Source of the DNA: Mycolicibacterium fluoranthenivorans | GTDB taxonomy: Bacteria > Actinomycetota > Actinomycetes > Mycobacteriales > Mycobacteriaceae | Reading direction: 5' to 3' | DNA: 64,000 bases | Assembly: GCF_011758805.1 (NCBI RefSeq) | Contig: NZ_JAANOW010000005.1 | Coordinates: forward strand, 1 to 64,000 | Shown here: piece after piece, positions 30,527-41,190 of the stretch | Position numbering within the stretch: position 1 is the stretch's first letter | Layout: each line of letters begins with the position of its first letter | Made by a program: the position numbers and the translations under genes | The notes under the pieces: model-generated | Database searches by the model: none | The model's input: the letters and a program-made list of their open reading frames with translations, nothing else | What the model was told of the DNA's origin: nothing

Positions 30527-31819
30527 CTACCGAATCCCCTCATACCGCCGCAACGCCTCGGCCCGTTCGGCCTTGTGGTCCACCATCGGGGCCGGGTAGT
30601 CGGCCGACCCATACTCCGGCACCCAGCGCCGCACATAGACCCCGTCGGGGTCGAATTTCTTGCCCTGGGTGTCCGGGTTGAACACCCGGAAGTACGGGGC
30701 GGCGTCGGTGCCGCAGCCGGCGGCCCACTGCCAGCAGTGCTGATTGCTTGCCATGTCTCCGTCGACCAGCTGGTCCAGGAACCAGCGCGCACCCCACTGC
30801 CACGGCAGGTGCAGATCCTTGACCAGGAACGACGCCGTGATCATCCGGACCCGATTGTGCATGAAGCCGGTTTCGGCGAGCTGGCGCATCCCGGCGTCGA
30901 CGATCGGGAAACCGGTCTTGCCCGCCTTCCAGAGCTCGAACCGCTTGCGCGCCTCGGCGTCCTCGTCGACCTCGATCGCGTCGAAGGTGCGGTTCCAGTT
31001 CCACCACGCGCTGCGCGGCCAGTGGTGCAGCACATCGGCGTAGAAATCGCGGAAGGCCAGCTCGCGTAGATAGGCCTGGGCCCCTTCACCTTTGCCGAGG
31101 TCGGCGGCCAGGGTGCGGGGATGGACGGTGCCGAACTTGAGATGCGCCGACATCCGGCTGCTGGCATCGAGATCCGGCCGGTTGCGATCTTCCTCGTAGT
31201 CCGCCAACCCGTCCTTCACGAAGCGCTTCCACGCCGCGCGCGCCGCCCGCTCCCCCGCGGCGTACTCCAGCTCGGTGTCACCGGCCGGGATGTCCACGCC
31301 GCCATCCAGATCGGCCGGGTCGATCCAGCGGACCGACGTCGCCGTCGTCTGTGCGGGCGAGCGCCAACCGTGGCTCTGCCAGGACCGGAAGAACGGGGTG
31401 AAGACCTTGTACGGCGTGCCATCGTCCTTGGTGACCCGCCCGGGTGACACCAGATACGGCGAGCCCGCCTCCTCCAGCGCAATCTCACCCAGGGCCTCGC
31501 GGACGGCGGCATCGCGGCGCTTGCCGAACGGCGAGAAGTCCCCCGACACGTGTACCGAGGTGGCGCCGATCTGCTTGACCAGGGCCGGAATCCGTTGTTC
31601 CGGGCGACCACGGGTGACCAGCAGACGGCCGTCGAGCTGCTCGTGCACATCGCGCAGCGCGTCGTACAGGTACTGCAGGCGCCGCGCCCCCGAGGTGGCC
31701 TGCAGCTTCGGGTCCAGCACGTAGCAGGCCAGCACCTCACCGTCGGACTCGGCGGCGTCCAGCAGGGCCGGCAGGTCATGCACGCGCAGGTCACGCCGGA
31801 ACCACAGCAGCGTAGGCAT
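30527..31819 (-). CDS. phrB: Deoxyribodipyrimidine photolyase
   Basis: Light-driven repair of cyclobutane pyrimidine dimers. It is 430 residues long. The N-terminal antenna domain starts LLWFRRDLRVHD. The FAD domain shows DAGMRQLAETGFMHNRVRM and MASNQHCWQWAAGCGTDAAPYFR. It has no counterpart in M. tuberculosis at this place. It lies nine bases after arcA on the same strand. Confidence 0.94.
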   Translation of the reverse strand: MPTLLWFRRDLRVHDLPALLDAAESDGEVLACYVLDPKLQATSGARRLQYLYDALRDVHEQLDGRLLVTRGRPEQRIPALVKQIGATSVHVSGDFSPFGKRRDAAVREALGEIALEEAGSPYLVSPGRVTKDDGTPYKVFTPFFRSWQSHGWRSPAQTTATSVRWIDPADLDGGVDIPAGDTELEYAAGERAARAAWKRFVKDGLADYEEDRNRPDLDASSRMSAHLKFGTVHPRTLAADLGKGEGAQAYLRELAFRDFYADVLHHWPRSAWWNWNRTFDAIEVDEDAEARKRFELWKAGKTGFPIVDAGMRQLAETGFMHNRVRMITASFLVKDLHLPWQWGARWFLDQLVDGDMASNQHCWQWAAGCGTDAAPYFRVFNPDTQGKKFDPDGVYVRRWVPEYGSADYPAPMVDHKAERAEALRRYEGIR

Positions 31820-31828
31820 CCTTCGACG

Positions 31829-33040
31829 TTACAGCGGGTCGCGCGCCGCCGGACAGGACATGCAACGCGGGCCGCCGCGCCCGCTTCCCAGCTCGGCGGC
31901 CGCGATGGTGAGCACCTCGATGCCCGAATCGGCAAGGCGGGCATTGGTTTCGGTGTTGCGCTCGTAGGCCACCACCACACCGGGCGCCAGGGCGAGGGTG
32001 TTGTTACCGTCGTCCCACTGTTCGCGTTCCGCGGTGACGGGGTCCAGCCCGGTGTCGATCACCCGCAACCTGTCGAGCTCCATGGCCGCCGCGGCGGCCT
32101 GCACGAACGGCAGCTCCTCGTCGATGCGCACCCCACCCCCGGGCGTGCGATGCATGGTGAACGCCGACAGCGAGTCGACGATATTCGGATACATCACCAC
32201 GGCGTCGGTGTCGACCATCGTGCACACGGTGTCCAGGTGCATCTGGGCGCGCTGCTGGGCGATCGGCACGGCCAATACGGTGTGCGCCAGATCGTCTTCG
32301 AACAGGCTGCGCGCCAACGCTTCCGCCCCGGCGGGCGTGGTGCGCTCACCCACCCCGACCGCCACCACCCCGGGCCGCAGCAGTAGCACATCGCCACCTT
32401 CGACCGGTGCGGAGCGCGATTCGTAGGCGCGCCGCACCCCCAGGAAGCGGGGGTGATGGGCGTAGATCAGATCGGTCAGCGACGATTCCCGCGACCGTGC
32501 CGGCAGCGCCAGCGAGGTGATCGCCATCCGCGGTCCGATCCAGAACGACGAGTCCCTGGTGAACATCAGGTTGGGCAGTGGGTCGATGACGAAGTCGGCA
32601 CCGTGGTGCATGCGGCGCACCAGCGACAACTCGCTGCCCGCCAACGGCAACTCGGTGAAGGTCATCCCGGCGATCAGCACATGCGCCAGCGTGGCGGCGT
32701 CCAGGGTGCGCAGGTAGGCCGAAAGCTCTTGGGCCAGTGGGATCCCCAGTCGGCGGGCATCGACGGCGGCGGAGATGCCGTGCATCCTGGCCGCGCCGGA
32801 GGCGAGTGCCTCGGTGAGCAGATCGGCCAGCAGCAGCACCTCGACGCCCCTGGAGGCGAGCACCGCGGCGAAGGCGTCATGCTCCTCCTGCGCCTTGGCC
32901 ACCCAGGGCAGTCCGTCGAACAACAGGCTGTCGTTGTTGCGCGGGGTGAGGCGCTGCAGTTCGGCCCCGGGGCGGTGCAGGATGACGACCCGCAGGGTCC
33001 CCACCTCGGAGTTGCATCCCAGTACCCGAGCTGTTTCCAC
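31829..33040 (-). CDS. arcA: Arginine deiminase
   Basis: Converts arginine to citrulline and ammonia. It is 403 residues long. [18 protein letters not shown], the histidine in MHLDTVCT and the C-terminal nucleophile Cys in GPRCMSCPA are present. It corresponds to Rv1001. No arcB or arcC is nearby, so it does not act in a full ATP-yielding pathway here. It starts at GTG 33040, 15 bases from a SoxR-type operator shared with the divergent regulator. Confidence 0.94.
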   Translation of the reverse strand: METARVLGCNSEVGTLRVVILHRPGAELQRLTPRNNDSLLFDGLPWVAKAQEEHDAFAAVLASRGVEVLLLADLLTEALASGAARMHGISAAVDARRLGIPLAQELSAYLRTLDAATLAHVLIAGMTFTELPLAGSELSLVRRMHHGADFVIDPLPNLMFTRDSSFWIGPRMAITSLALPARSRESSLTDLIYAHHPRFLGVRRAYESRSAPVEGGDVLLLRPGVVAVGVGERTTPAGAEALARSLFEDDLAHTVLAVPIAQQRAQMHLDTVCTMVDTDAVVMYPNIVDSLSAFTMHRTPGGGVRIDEELPFVQAAAAAMELDRLRVIDTGLDPVTAEREQWDDGNNTLALAPGVVVAYERNTETNARLADSGIEVLTIAAAELGSGRGGPRCMSCPAARDPL

Positions 33041-33054
33041 ACCGGAAACGTTAG

Positions 33055-33070
33055 CTCAACTATGGTTGAG
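33055..33070. promoter_or_regulatory. SoxR operator (predicted)
   Basis: CTCAAC-TATG-GTTGAG is a perfect 16-base inverted repeat matching the CCTCAA...TTGAGG shape of SoxR boxes. It lies between the divergent starts of arcA and soxR, four bases before the soxR ATG. SoxR probably represses or activates itself, and possibly the arcA-phrB unit, from here. Confidence 0.75.
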
Positions 33071-33074
33071 GTGT

Positions 33075-33506
33075 ATGGAGTCTCATGAGCTGACGCCGGG
33101 TGAGATGGCACACCGCAGTGGTGTCGCCGTGTCGGCGCTGCACTTCTACGAACGCGAGGGACTCATCGCGTCCCGGCGCACCAGCGGTAACCAGCGGCGC
33201 TATCCGCGCGAGACCTTGCGCCGGGTGGCGTTCATCCGGATGTCGCAGCGTCTGGGCATCCCGCTGGCCCGCATCCGCGAAGCCCTGGCCTCGCTGCCCA
33301 CCGACCGGGTACCCACCAGCAAGGACTGGGCCAAACTGTCGGCCGGCTGGCGCCAGGACCTCGATGACCGCATCGTGCACCTGGAGCGTTTGCGCGACAA
33401 CCTGGCCGGCTGCATCGGATGTGGTTGCCTCAGCCTGAAGACCTGCCTGCTGTCCAACCCCGGGGACATGCTCTCCGAACAGGGGCCCGGCGCCGCCAAG
33501 CTCTGA
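33075..33506 (+). CDS. soxR: SoxR redox-sensing MerR regulator
   Basis: 143 residues. An N-terminal MerR winged helix contains [18 protein letters not shown] dimerisation helix follows, then the [2Fe-2S] site [12 protein letters not shown] (C-x2-C-x-C-x5-C). SoxR senses redox-cycling compounds through oxidation of this cluster. ATG 33075 is chosen. Confidence 0.95.
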   Translation: MESHELTPGEMAHRSGVAVSALHFYEREGLIASRRTSGNQRRYPRETLRRVAFIRMSQRLGIPLARIREALASLPTDRVPTSKDWAKLSAGWRQDLDDRIVHLERLRDNLAGCIGCGCLSLKTCLLSNPGDMLSEQGPGAAKL

Positions 33507-33536
33507 TATCGAACATCTGTGCGATACCATCGGGTG

Positions 33537-34133
33537 GTGTCTCTGGCCGTTCAGGGGTCGCTCTTCGACCACTCGGAACGTCGCTATCTGGGCGACGGCG
33601 CGTGGATCGACGTCCGGGCCGGGTGGCTCGGCAGTGACGACCGACTGTTCGACGAACTCCTGACCGCCATCCCGTGGCGGGCCGAACGCCGGCAGATGTA
33701 TGACCGGGTGCTCGATGTACCGAGGCTGGTCAGCTTCCACGACCTCACCACCGAACCCGCGCCACATCCGGGCATCGCGCGACTGCGGGTGCGGCTGAAC
33801 GACATCTACGCCGGCGAACTGGGTGAGCGGTTCACCACCGCCGGATTGTGCCTGTATCGCGACGGCGACGACAGCGTGGCCTGGCACGGTGACACCGTCG
33901 GCCGCAGCAGCACCAGCGACACCATGGTGGCCATCGTCAGCCTCGGCGCACGAAGGGTTTTCGCGATGCGCCCCCGCTCGGGTGGGCGCAGCCTGCGGTT
34001 ACCCCAGGCACACGGCGACCTGTTGGTGATGGGCGGATCCTGCCAGCGCACCTGGGAGCATGCGGTCCCCAAGACGGCCCGGCCGATCGGCCCGCGGATC
34101 AGCATCCAGTTCCGGCCCCGCGACGTGCGCTAG
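33537..34133 (+). CDS. AlkB-like 2OG-Fe(II) oxygenase
   Basis: About 198 residues. The iron ligands are WHGDTV (HxD) and WEHAV (distal His). The 2-oxoglutarate arginine is in GPRISIQFR. It corresponds to Rv1000c. The family repairs alkylated nucleic-acid bases by oxidative demethylation. The start is uncertain: GTG codons at 33519, 33534 and 33537 are all in frame. Beside photolyase and SoxR it makes a small damage-response neighbourhood. Confidence 0.87.
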   Translation: MSLAVQGSLFDHSERRYLGDGAWIDVRAGWLGSDDRLFDELLTAIPWRAERRQMYDRVLDVPRLVSFHDLTTEPAPHPGIARLRVRLNDIYAGELGERFTTAGLCLYRDGDDSVAWHGDTVGRSSTSDTMVAIVSLGARRVFAMRPRSGGRSLRLPQAHGDLLVMGGSCQRTWEHAVPKTARPIGPRISIQFRPRDVR

Positions 34134-34816
34134 CTGCCTCGTACCGCCGCGACCGCTGCGGTCAGCAGATCCTTGGCTTTCTGGACATCCACCGGCGCCG
34201 GCGGTTTGTCCGGCACCACCAGCGGATTGGCCGTCACCATCACCAGGAACGTGTCGAAACTCGCCACGTAGTTGAACAACTCGCCGACGCGCGGCGGTCC
34301 GCCCGGCACGGCCGTCTGCACCACCCGGTGGGTGCCCAGCACGCGTGCACCGTCGATGTGCGGGGAGTCCACCACCTCGACCTGCCCGCGTACTCCCGGG
34401 CCGGTGTAGCTGACCAGCTTGCAGGCGGGCCCGGGATCCGCGAACGGGATGGGCTCCGAGGTCTCCACGGCGATGGCGATGAAGCGGTTGCCTTTGCCCT
34501 CGGCCGTGGTGGCCGCCATGTTGCCGTGCAGACCGGCGGGCACCGAGATCCCGTTGGCGAACTTGGCACAGTCGGGCGGCGCGATCGTGACCCCGGGCGG
34601 TACCGGCTGCCCCGAGAGCGCTTTCGGGTCGATCCCGGCCGGGGCGACCGCGGTGACGTGGAACTCCGGGCCGAATTGCGATTTCACGTCGGCGACCCGG
34701 GCGATGTCGGGCTGGGTGGGCGGCCGAGCAGTCGAGCACGCGGTGAGTGCGGCAACGCAGGCCACGAGGGCGGCCGCTCGTGGAGTGAGCATCGCGGCCA
34801 ATCTACCGGGCCTCAC
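34130..34816 (-). CDS. DUF5642-type lipoprotein
   Basis: About 228 residues. A hydrophobic signal ends in the lipobox ALTAC, so it is likely a lipid-anchored envelope protein. The rest contains DVKSQFGPEFHVTAVAP and a C-terminal AKDLLTAAVAAV helix. It is positional counterpart of Rv0999. GTG 34816 overlaps the upstream stop; ATG 34792 is an alternative. The function is unknown. Confidence 0.78.
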   Translation of the reverse strand: MRPGRLAAMLTPRAAALVACVAALTACSTARPPTQPDIARVADVKSQFGPEFHVTAVAPAGIDPKALSGQPVPPGVTIAPPDCAKFANGISVPAGLHGNMAATTAEGKGNRFIAIAVETSEPIPFADPGPACKLVSYTGPGVRGQVEVVDSPHIDGARVLGTHRVVQTAVPGGPPRVGELFNYVASFDTFLVMVTANPLVVPDKPPAPVDVQKAKDLLTAAVAAVRGS

Positions 34817-35469
34817 CCCGCGACCGCCGAAACCACCTGCGCCAGCAGGCTTGGCGCGATGTTCGGCGGGAGCCCCTGCTGGACGGACCCCGGATCGGTG
34901 ACCACCGTGACCGACGCGACGTAGGCGTCACGCAGATACGCCGTGACGGTGTCGGCATGCATTCGGGTCTGGGTGCCGCCCTCGACGGTCGTGGTGGCCA
35001 CCGCACTCATCGCGACCGTCGTCGTACCCTCGATATCGGGTCCCGGCACCGAGGTCACGGTGGCATCGGTATGCCCGCCCTCCAGCGACCAGGCCGCACA
35101 CCCGTCCGGCGGGGCGGTCTGCGCGCCCGGCCCGGCGACGACGGCGTAGATGATCCCGCCGGGTCCCGATGCCGACCAGCCGCGCACCGGGGTGCCCGCA
35201 CCGGGGTCGACCAGCGCGCCGCAGTGCTCCGGAGTCGCGGACCACCCGGGCTTGAAGCCCCAAAAGGTCACGGGTGCAGCCTGTTCGGCGAGGGTGCCCA
35301 CCTCATATCCGGCCGGCAGGCCACTGCGGGCCCGCGCCACCCCGGCCGGATCGACGGGGCCGGCGGCCCCCGCGGCGGTGGCCGGCGACGAGGACGCCGC
35401 GATGTGGTCCGAAGTCCCGCATCCCGTCACACCCGCCGCCACCAGGAGGCAAAACACCATGGTGCGCAC
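34813..35469 (-). CDS. DUF5642-type lipoprotein (second copy)
   Basis: About 218 residues with lipobox GVTGC. It shares the architecture of its downstream neighbour: (R)SGLPAGYEV then a Cys pair, and a C-terminal LLAQVVSAVAG helix. It is probably a divergent tandem duplicate. The GTG start at 35469 leaves 22 bases to the divergent hydrolase gene and provides a positively charged signal N-region. Confidence 0.75.
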   Translation of the reverse strand: MRTMVFCLLVAAGVTGCGTSDHIAASSSPATAAGAAGPVDPAGVARARSGLPAGYEVGTLAEQAAPVTFWGFKPGWSATPEHCGALVDPGAGTPVRGWSASGPGGIIYAVVAGPGAQTAPPDGCAAWSLEGGHTDATVTSVPGPDIEGTTTVAMSAVATTTVEGGTQTRMHADTVTAYLRDAYVASVTVVTDPGSVQQGLPPNIAPSLLAQVVSAVAG

Positions 35470-35491
35470 GCCGTTGTGATACCACATCCTC

Positions 35492-36457
35492 ATGTGCACC
35501 AGGGTGTTCTGGAACGGTAATCAACTCGCCAAACTGGCCGGCCGCAGCATGGACTGGCCCGAATCGACCGAACCTCTGCTCATCGCGTTCGGCGCCGGCC
35601 GTGACCGCGACGGCGGAAAGCTGCTGGACCAGGTGGTGATCGCCGACAATCCGCTGCGCTGGACCAGCCGCTATTCCAGTCTGATCACCAGCGTGTACGG
35701 CCTGGGCACCGTGGACGGATTCAACGAACGCGGTCTCGGTGTGCACGCGCTGTACCTGCAATCCACCGATACCGGGCCGCGCGACCCGGCCCGGCCCGGC
35801 CTGCACACCGGCCTATGGGCCCAGTACCTGCTGGACCAGGCCGCGACGGTGGACGAGGCCCTCGCGCTGATGGACGACGTGCAGCTGGTGATGGTCGGTG
35901 CGCGTGGCCGGGACGCCACCTTGCATCTGGCCATCGAGGACAGTTCCGGCGACTCTGCGATCCTCGAGCTGGCGGGCGGCGAGCTCGTCGTGCACCACGG
36001 GCCGCAGTTCACCCTGATGACCAACGACCCCAGCTACGACGAACAGCTGGAACTGCTGGCCGCACATGACTTCTCCCATCCCAGCCGGGACCTGCCGCTA
36101 CCCGGCAACGTCAACCCCGTCGACCGATTTCAGCGTGCCGCCTACTACCAGGCCCTGCTGCCCGAACCCGGCACCGAGCGTCAGGCGGTGGCCGGTGTGA
36201 TGGCGATCATGCGCAACGTGTCGGTGCCGTTCGGGGCGCCCTACGGCGACTTCGGGGTGTACAACACCGAGTACCGGACCGTCAGCGATCTGACCCACCG
36301 CATCTACTACTTCGAACTCACCACCAGCCCCAGCGTGATCTGGGTGGAGTTCGACAAACTGCCCTTCGGCCCGCAACCCGTGGCGATCAACCCCTATGAC
36401 GACTCGCTGACCGGTAACGTCACCGACCGATTCACGCCGAGTGACATAGGTTTCTGA
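35492..36457 (+). CDS. Ntn hydrolase, choloylglycine/penicillin V acylase family
   Basis: A 321-residue linear amide hydrolase. Cys2, exposed after removal of Met1, is the nucleophile (MCTRVFWNGN). RSMDW supplies the conserved Arg/Asp, and MTNDPSYDEQL the Asn region. It has no signal peptide, so it is cytosolic. Substrates in the family include bile-salt conjugates, penicillin V and acyl-homoserine lactones; which one applies here is open. Confidence 0.88.
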   Translation: MCTRVFWNGNQLAKLAGRSMDWPESTEPLLIAFGAGRDRDGGKLLDQVVIADNPLRWTSRYSSLITSVYGLGTVDGFNERGLGVHALYLQSTDTGPRDPARPGLHTGLWAQYLLDQAATVDEALALMDDVQLVMVGARGRDATLHLAIEDSSGDSAILELAGGELVVHHGPQFTLMTNDPSYDEQLELLAAHDFSHPSRDLPLPGNVNPVDRFQRAAYYQALLPEPGTERQAVAGVMAIMRNVSVPFGAPYGDFGVYNTEYRTVSDLTHRIYYFELTTSPSVIWVEFDKLPFGPQPVAINPYDDSLTGNVTDRFTPSDIGF

Positions 36458-36460
36458 CAG

Positions 36461-36488
36461 AGTTCTCCCAGACAAGTTCTCCCAGACA
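36461..36488. repeat. 14-base tandem duplication
   Basis: AGTTCTCCCAGACA occurs twice head to tail (36461-36474 and 36475-36488) in the 74-base gap between the hydrolase and the LpqN-like gene. It may be a duplicated regulator site or simple slippage. Confidence 0.8.
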
Positions 36489-36531
36489 AGACTGTTTCCC
36501 ACCCACGACGGCGACCACCCCAGGAGAAGGC

Positions 36532-37245
36532 ATGACCATGCACACCACGACCCGCGGACTCGCGGTGGCGGCCACCGTTCTGGGCCTGGCCTTGGCCGGC
36601 TGCGGATCGGACACCAAGACCGACACGGCGGGCAAAGAGAGCACCAGCAGCACATCGGCGACGTCCACGACGTCCGAAGCCAGCTCGACCAGCGCCGCGC
36701 CGAGCTCGACAGCCAACGCCAGCGGCCAGAACTACACGATCATGGACTACGTCAAGGACAACAAGATCGCCGAAACGCCGGTCAAGCGAGGCGATCCGGG
36801 TACGCCCACGGTGAACCTGCCGATCCCGGAGGGCTGGGCCGATGCCGGGGCCAAGGCGCCGGACTGGGCATGGGGGCAGATTGTGCTCGCCGGTACGCCG
36901 GCCGGGCCGGTCCCCCCGACGATCACGGCGATCATGTCCAAGCTCACCGGTGCCGATCCGGCAAAGATCATCGAGTACGCACCCAACGAGCTGAAGAATC
37001 TGCCCGAGTACGAGGGCGGCAACGAAGGTCAAACGGGCAAGCTCGGCGGCTTCGATGCGGTGCAGGTCGGCGGTACGTACGTCAAAGACGGCCAGAAGTT
37101 GTTGATCGCCCAGAAGACGGTGCTCATCCCGGCGGGCCAAGATTTGTTCGTCCTGCAACTCAACGCCCAGGGTTCCGAGGACGACATGGGTCCGTTGATG
37201 GATGCCACCACAGCCATTGACGACCAGACCACGATCACTCCATGA
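36532..37245 (+). CDS. LpqN/LpqT family lipoprotein
   Basis: 237 residues with lipobox ALAGC. A long Ser/Thr/Ala linker (about residues 27-65) is a likely O-mannosylation target. The LpqN domain has LPIPEGWADAG and FDAVQVGGTYVKDGQ. LpqN proteins interact with envelope biogenesis factors in mycobacteria. An AGGAGAAGG site precedes ATG 36532. It overlaps the next gene by four bases. Confidence 0.88.
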   Translation: MTMHTTTRGLAVAATVLGLALAGCGSDTKTDTAGKESTSSTSATSTTSEASSTSAAPSSTANASGQNYTIMDYVKDNKIAETPVKRGDPGTPTVNLPIPEGWADAGAKAPDWAWGQIVLAGTPAGPVPPTITAIMSKLTGADPAKIIEYAPNELKNLPEYEGGNEGQTGKLGGFDAVQVGGTYVKDGQKLLIAQKTVLIPAGQDLFVLQLNAQGSEDDMGPLMDATTAIDDQTTITP

Positions 37246-37616
37246 CGCAGCCCGCACCGGCCGAACCACCGCCCCCGCAGCGCGGTCAGACGCGCGGCGA
37301 GCGCGGCCGTGACGTCAGTGCGGCACAGTCCGAAGCCGAGGCCGAGATCTCGAAGGTGCGGCAGTACCTGAAGGTGATGAACCCGAGGTTCTTGTTGTCC
37401 ATGGCCGAGGGCTATCCGGTGGTGCTCAAGCAGTTCATCCAGTTCTGCCTGATCCTCATCTGGCCCGGATGGGTGTTCACCGTGGTCGTCGGCGCCGCGC
37501 TGCACCTGCTGTTCTACGTGACCATCTACCCGATCCTCTGGGTGCTGTTCTGGCCGGTCCGCAACCACCAGAAGAAGAACCATCCGGAGGATTACGCGGC
37601 CTCCCAGCAGAAGTAG
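37242..37616 (+). CDS. Small membrane protein
   Basis: 124 residues. A charged, Pro-rich N-terminus and an amphipathic segment (QSEAEAEISKVRQYLKVM) precede two hydrophobic helices (about 65-105) and a lysine-rich tail. I do not recognise a family. It is coupled by ATGA overlap to the lipoprotein upstream and two bases from the next gene, so the three form one operon. Confidence 0.75.
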   Translation: MTQPAPAEPPPPQRGQTRGERGRDVSAAQSEAEAEISKVRQYLKVMNPRFLLSMAEGYPVVLKQFIQFCLILIWPGWVFTVVVGAALHLLFYVTIYPILWVLFWPVRNHQKKNHPEDYAASQQK

Positions 37617-37618
37617 CC

Positions 37619-38524
37619 GTGGGACTGTTCAACCGCACCGGCGGTGTACGCATCGAGATCACCCCCGGCGTGGTGCGGCCGCGTCAATCCGTCACAGCGA
37701 CCGTCACCGCCGACAAACCGGTCGACAAGGTCACCTCGGCGCGGCTGGAGTGGGGTTACGACAACTTTTACCGGTATCACTGGGCCGGCCGGGCCGACTC
37801 GGCTGCCTCGGCCGCCAACGACACGCTGTGGATGGCCGGCGAGGTCGGCACCGACTACGGCGGCGAACGCGACACCGATGACTGGGTGTGCGTCTCCCGC
37901 ACGGAGATTCCCCTGGCTGCCGATGAGTTCACCGGAACCACCGCATCATTCAAGGTGCCGTCCTGGGCTCCGGGCTCATCCCCTCAGGTGGCGCGCTGGG
38001 GCTGCCGGCTGGTCCTCGACAGAGGCGGTCGCGATGTCGACGCCAAGGGCGAGTTCACCGTCGTGATCGGGGTCGGTGATGTCGACGCGGTAGACGAACC
38101 GCAGGAACGCTATATGGGCGATGCGGCCTCGCAGCTGGACATCGTGCTGGCCTCACCCGTGGGGCTGGCCGGCGCCGCCATCACCGGCCACCTGGTGGTC
38201 CGGCCACAGCAGGACCTGCCGACCGCCGATATCGCGGTCTATTGGCAGCGAGAACGCGAACACCATCCGTTGGAGCGCTATCCCGCACAGGGCGGCACGC
38301 TGGACGGGCCGCCGCTGCACCTGGGCAAAAAGGTCCCGATGCTCGGCGGCACCGAGTTCGAGCTGCCGTTCGCGTTGCCACTGCCCCCTGATGCCGCCCC
38401 GACCGCGACCTCGGTGCACTCGTCACTGTCATGGTTCGTCGGAGCCCGCATCTTCTATTCCGGTGTCACCGGGCATCAGGTCGAGCGGGTGCGCAAGCCG
38501 ATCACGGTGGTCAACGCGCCTTAG
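37619..38524 (+). CDS. Hypothetical arrestin/SpoOM-like protein
   Basis: 301 residues from GTG 37619. It is all-beta by composition and begins FNRTGGVRIEITPGVVRPRQSV, which resembles arrestin-like or sporulation-control (SpoOM) proteins. The middle contains DIVLASPVGLAGAAITGHL, like a second Ig-type lobe. No signal peptide is present. The function is unknown. It is the last gene of the lipoprotein operon. Confidence 0.65.
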   Translation: MGLFNRTGGVRIEITPGVVRPRQSVTATVTADKPVDKVTSARLEWGYDNFYRYHWAGRADSAASAANDTLWMAGEVGTDYGGERDTDDWVCVSRTEIPLAADEFTGTTASFKVPSWAPGSSPQVARWGCRLVLDRGGRDVDAKGEFTVVIGVGDVDAVDEPQERYMGDAASQLDIVLASPVGLAGAAITGHLVVRPQQDLPTADIAVYWQREREHHPLERYPAQGGTLDGPPLHLGKKVPMLGGTEFELPFALPLPPDAAPTATSVHSSLSWFVGARIFYSGVTGHQVERVRKPITVVNAP

Positions 38525-39368
38525 GCACGGGAGATCGCCGAGGCCGCGGCGATCTGTTCCGGTGACGGCCGGACCCCGGTATAGCGTTCGAACTGTTCGG
38601 CTGCCTGCAGCGCGATGACCTCTGCGCCGGTGATCACCTCGACACCCGCCGCGCGTGCCGCGGCGATCAGCGGCGTCTCCGAAGGCAACGCGACAACGTC
38701 GAAGACGTTGTGCGCCTTGGCGATTACGTCATCGTCGAATGATTGTTGGCACTCCTCGGGGCCGCCGGACATACCGATGGGCGTGACGTTGACCAAGATC
38801 GGCGCGCGCAGCGAACCGACCTCGGGCGCATAGGCGTAACCCAACCGGTCCGCCAGTTGCCGGCCCGCTCGGGCATTGCGCGCGAGGACGGTGCCCGAGC
38901 CGAAACCGCTGGCCTGGAACGCGGTGGCGACCGCACTGGCCATCCCCCCACTGCCCCGGATGATGACGGCATCGTCGGGATCCAGCCGGTGGCTGTCGAT
39001 AAGCTGTTGCACCGCAAGGTAATCGGTGTTGGAGGCACGCAGGTACCCGTCATCGTTGACGATGGTGTTGACCGACTCGATGGCCCGCGCCGACGGCTCG
39101 ACCTCGTCGACCAGCGCGATGACGTCGAATTTGAACGGCATCGACACCGAGCAGCCCCGGATGCCGAGCGCACGCACACCGCCGATGGCCGCGGCGATAT
39201 CGGTGGTGGTGAACGCCTTGTAGAGGTAGTCCAGACCGAGTTCCTCGTAGAGGTAGTTGTGGAAACGGGTACCGATATTGCTCGGACGGGCCGCCAGCGA
39301 GATGCACAGCCTGGTGTCTTTGTTCAGGGGCGGCCGCCGGCCGCTGGAAAGCGGGTGGCCCGGTGCCA

Positions 39369-39369
<1 letters not shown>
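38521..39369 (-). CDS. Shikimate 5-dehydrogenase-like protein
   Basis: 282 residues. SVSMPFK and NTDYLA correspond to the shikimate-binding segments of AroE, and IIRGSGGMASAVATAF to the NAD(P) loop. The usual N-terminal shikimate Ser-x-Ser motif is altered (SLAARPSNIGTRFHN), so it may be a paralogue using another substrate. The start overlaps the upstream acetyltransferase stop. Its end overlaps the convergent gene by four bases. Confidence 0.83.
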
Positions 39370-40370
<1,001 letters not shown>

Positions 40371-40490
40371 CTACGGCCTGGTCCGCGGAGAAGCCACCAC
40401 GCGAACGGAACTTTGCTGTGTAGGGCCTGAGCCGGCGGTGGGGAACGGCGTTTCTACGCACCGGTCAGATAAGTGTGGCAAACTCCGCGT

Positions 40491-41120
40491 ATGACTCAAA
40501 CGCTGCGCCGTACTCGCGGTCGCCCCCGGGCAGCTAACGGCTCGGAGACTCGCGAGCGGATCATCCGTGCAGCCCGGCAGGTTTTCAGCGAACTTGGCTA
40601 CGACGCGGCCACATTTCAGGCGATCGCCGAACGTGCCGATCTGACCCGACCGGCGATCAACCATTACTTCGCCAACAAGCGGGCCCTGTACCAAGAGGTG
40701 TTGACGGCGACCAATGCCGCACTGATCACCGCGGGTGTGACCGCCGCCGCTACCCAGACCACCCTCGTGGACCGGTTGTCGGCGTTCCTCAGCGGAACTC
40801 TGCTCGCGCACCGCGAGTACGACTCTGCAGCGGCGTTCCTGGTGACCTCGATGCTGGAGTCCCAGCGACATCCGGAGCTCAGCCAGGATTCCTACGCCCC
40901 GCGCGACGAAGTGCGCACCTTCGTGCGTGCCGCCGTCACCGAAGCGGTCGCCGACGGGCAGTTTGATCCGAGCACCGACCCGGACACCCTGGTGGACATG
41001 CTGCTGGTGCTGATGTTCGGGGTGGGGTTCTACGCCGGATTCGTCGGCACCGACGCCGAGGTCACCGCTGTGGTCGGCAAGTTGCAGAAGTTGTTGTCCA
41101 ACAACTTGTGGAAACTGTAG
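40491..41120 (+). CDS. TetR family regulator
   Basis: 209 residues. The N-terminal HTH is FQAIAERADLTRPAINHYF after RIIRAARQVFSELGYDAAT. The C-terminal ligand domain is all-helical. It is divergent from the acetyltransferase with 129 bases between; I see no clear palindromic operator in that gap. The target is unknown. Confidence 0.9.
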   Translation: MTQTLRRTRGRPRAANGSETRERIIRAARQVFSELGYDAATFQAIAERADLTRPAINHYFANKRALYQEVLTATNAALITAGVTAAATQTTLVDRLSAFLSGTLLAHREYDSAAAFLVTSMLESQRHPELSQDSYAPRDEVRTFVRAAVTEAVADGQFDPSTDPDTLVDMLLVLMFGVGFYAGFVGTDAEVTAVVGKLQKLLSNNLWKL

Positions 41121-41190
41121 GAGCCCGCCGTCATCTGACCGTAGCGGAAGTGGGCCTCGCCCGGCCGGTGCCGGAGGCCGTGGGGCAATC

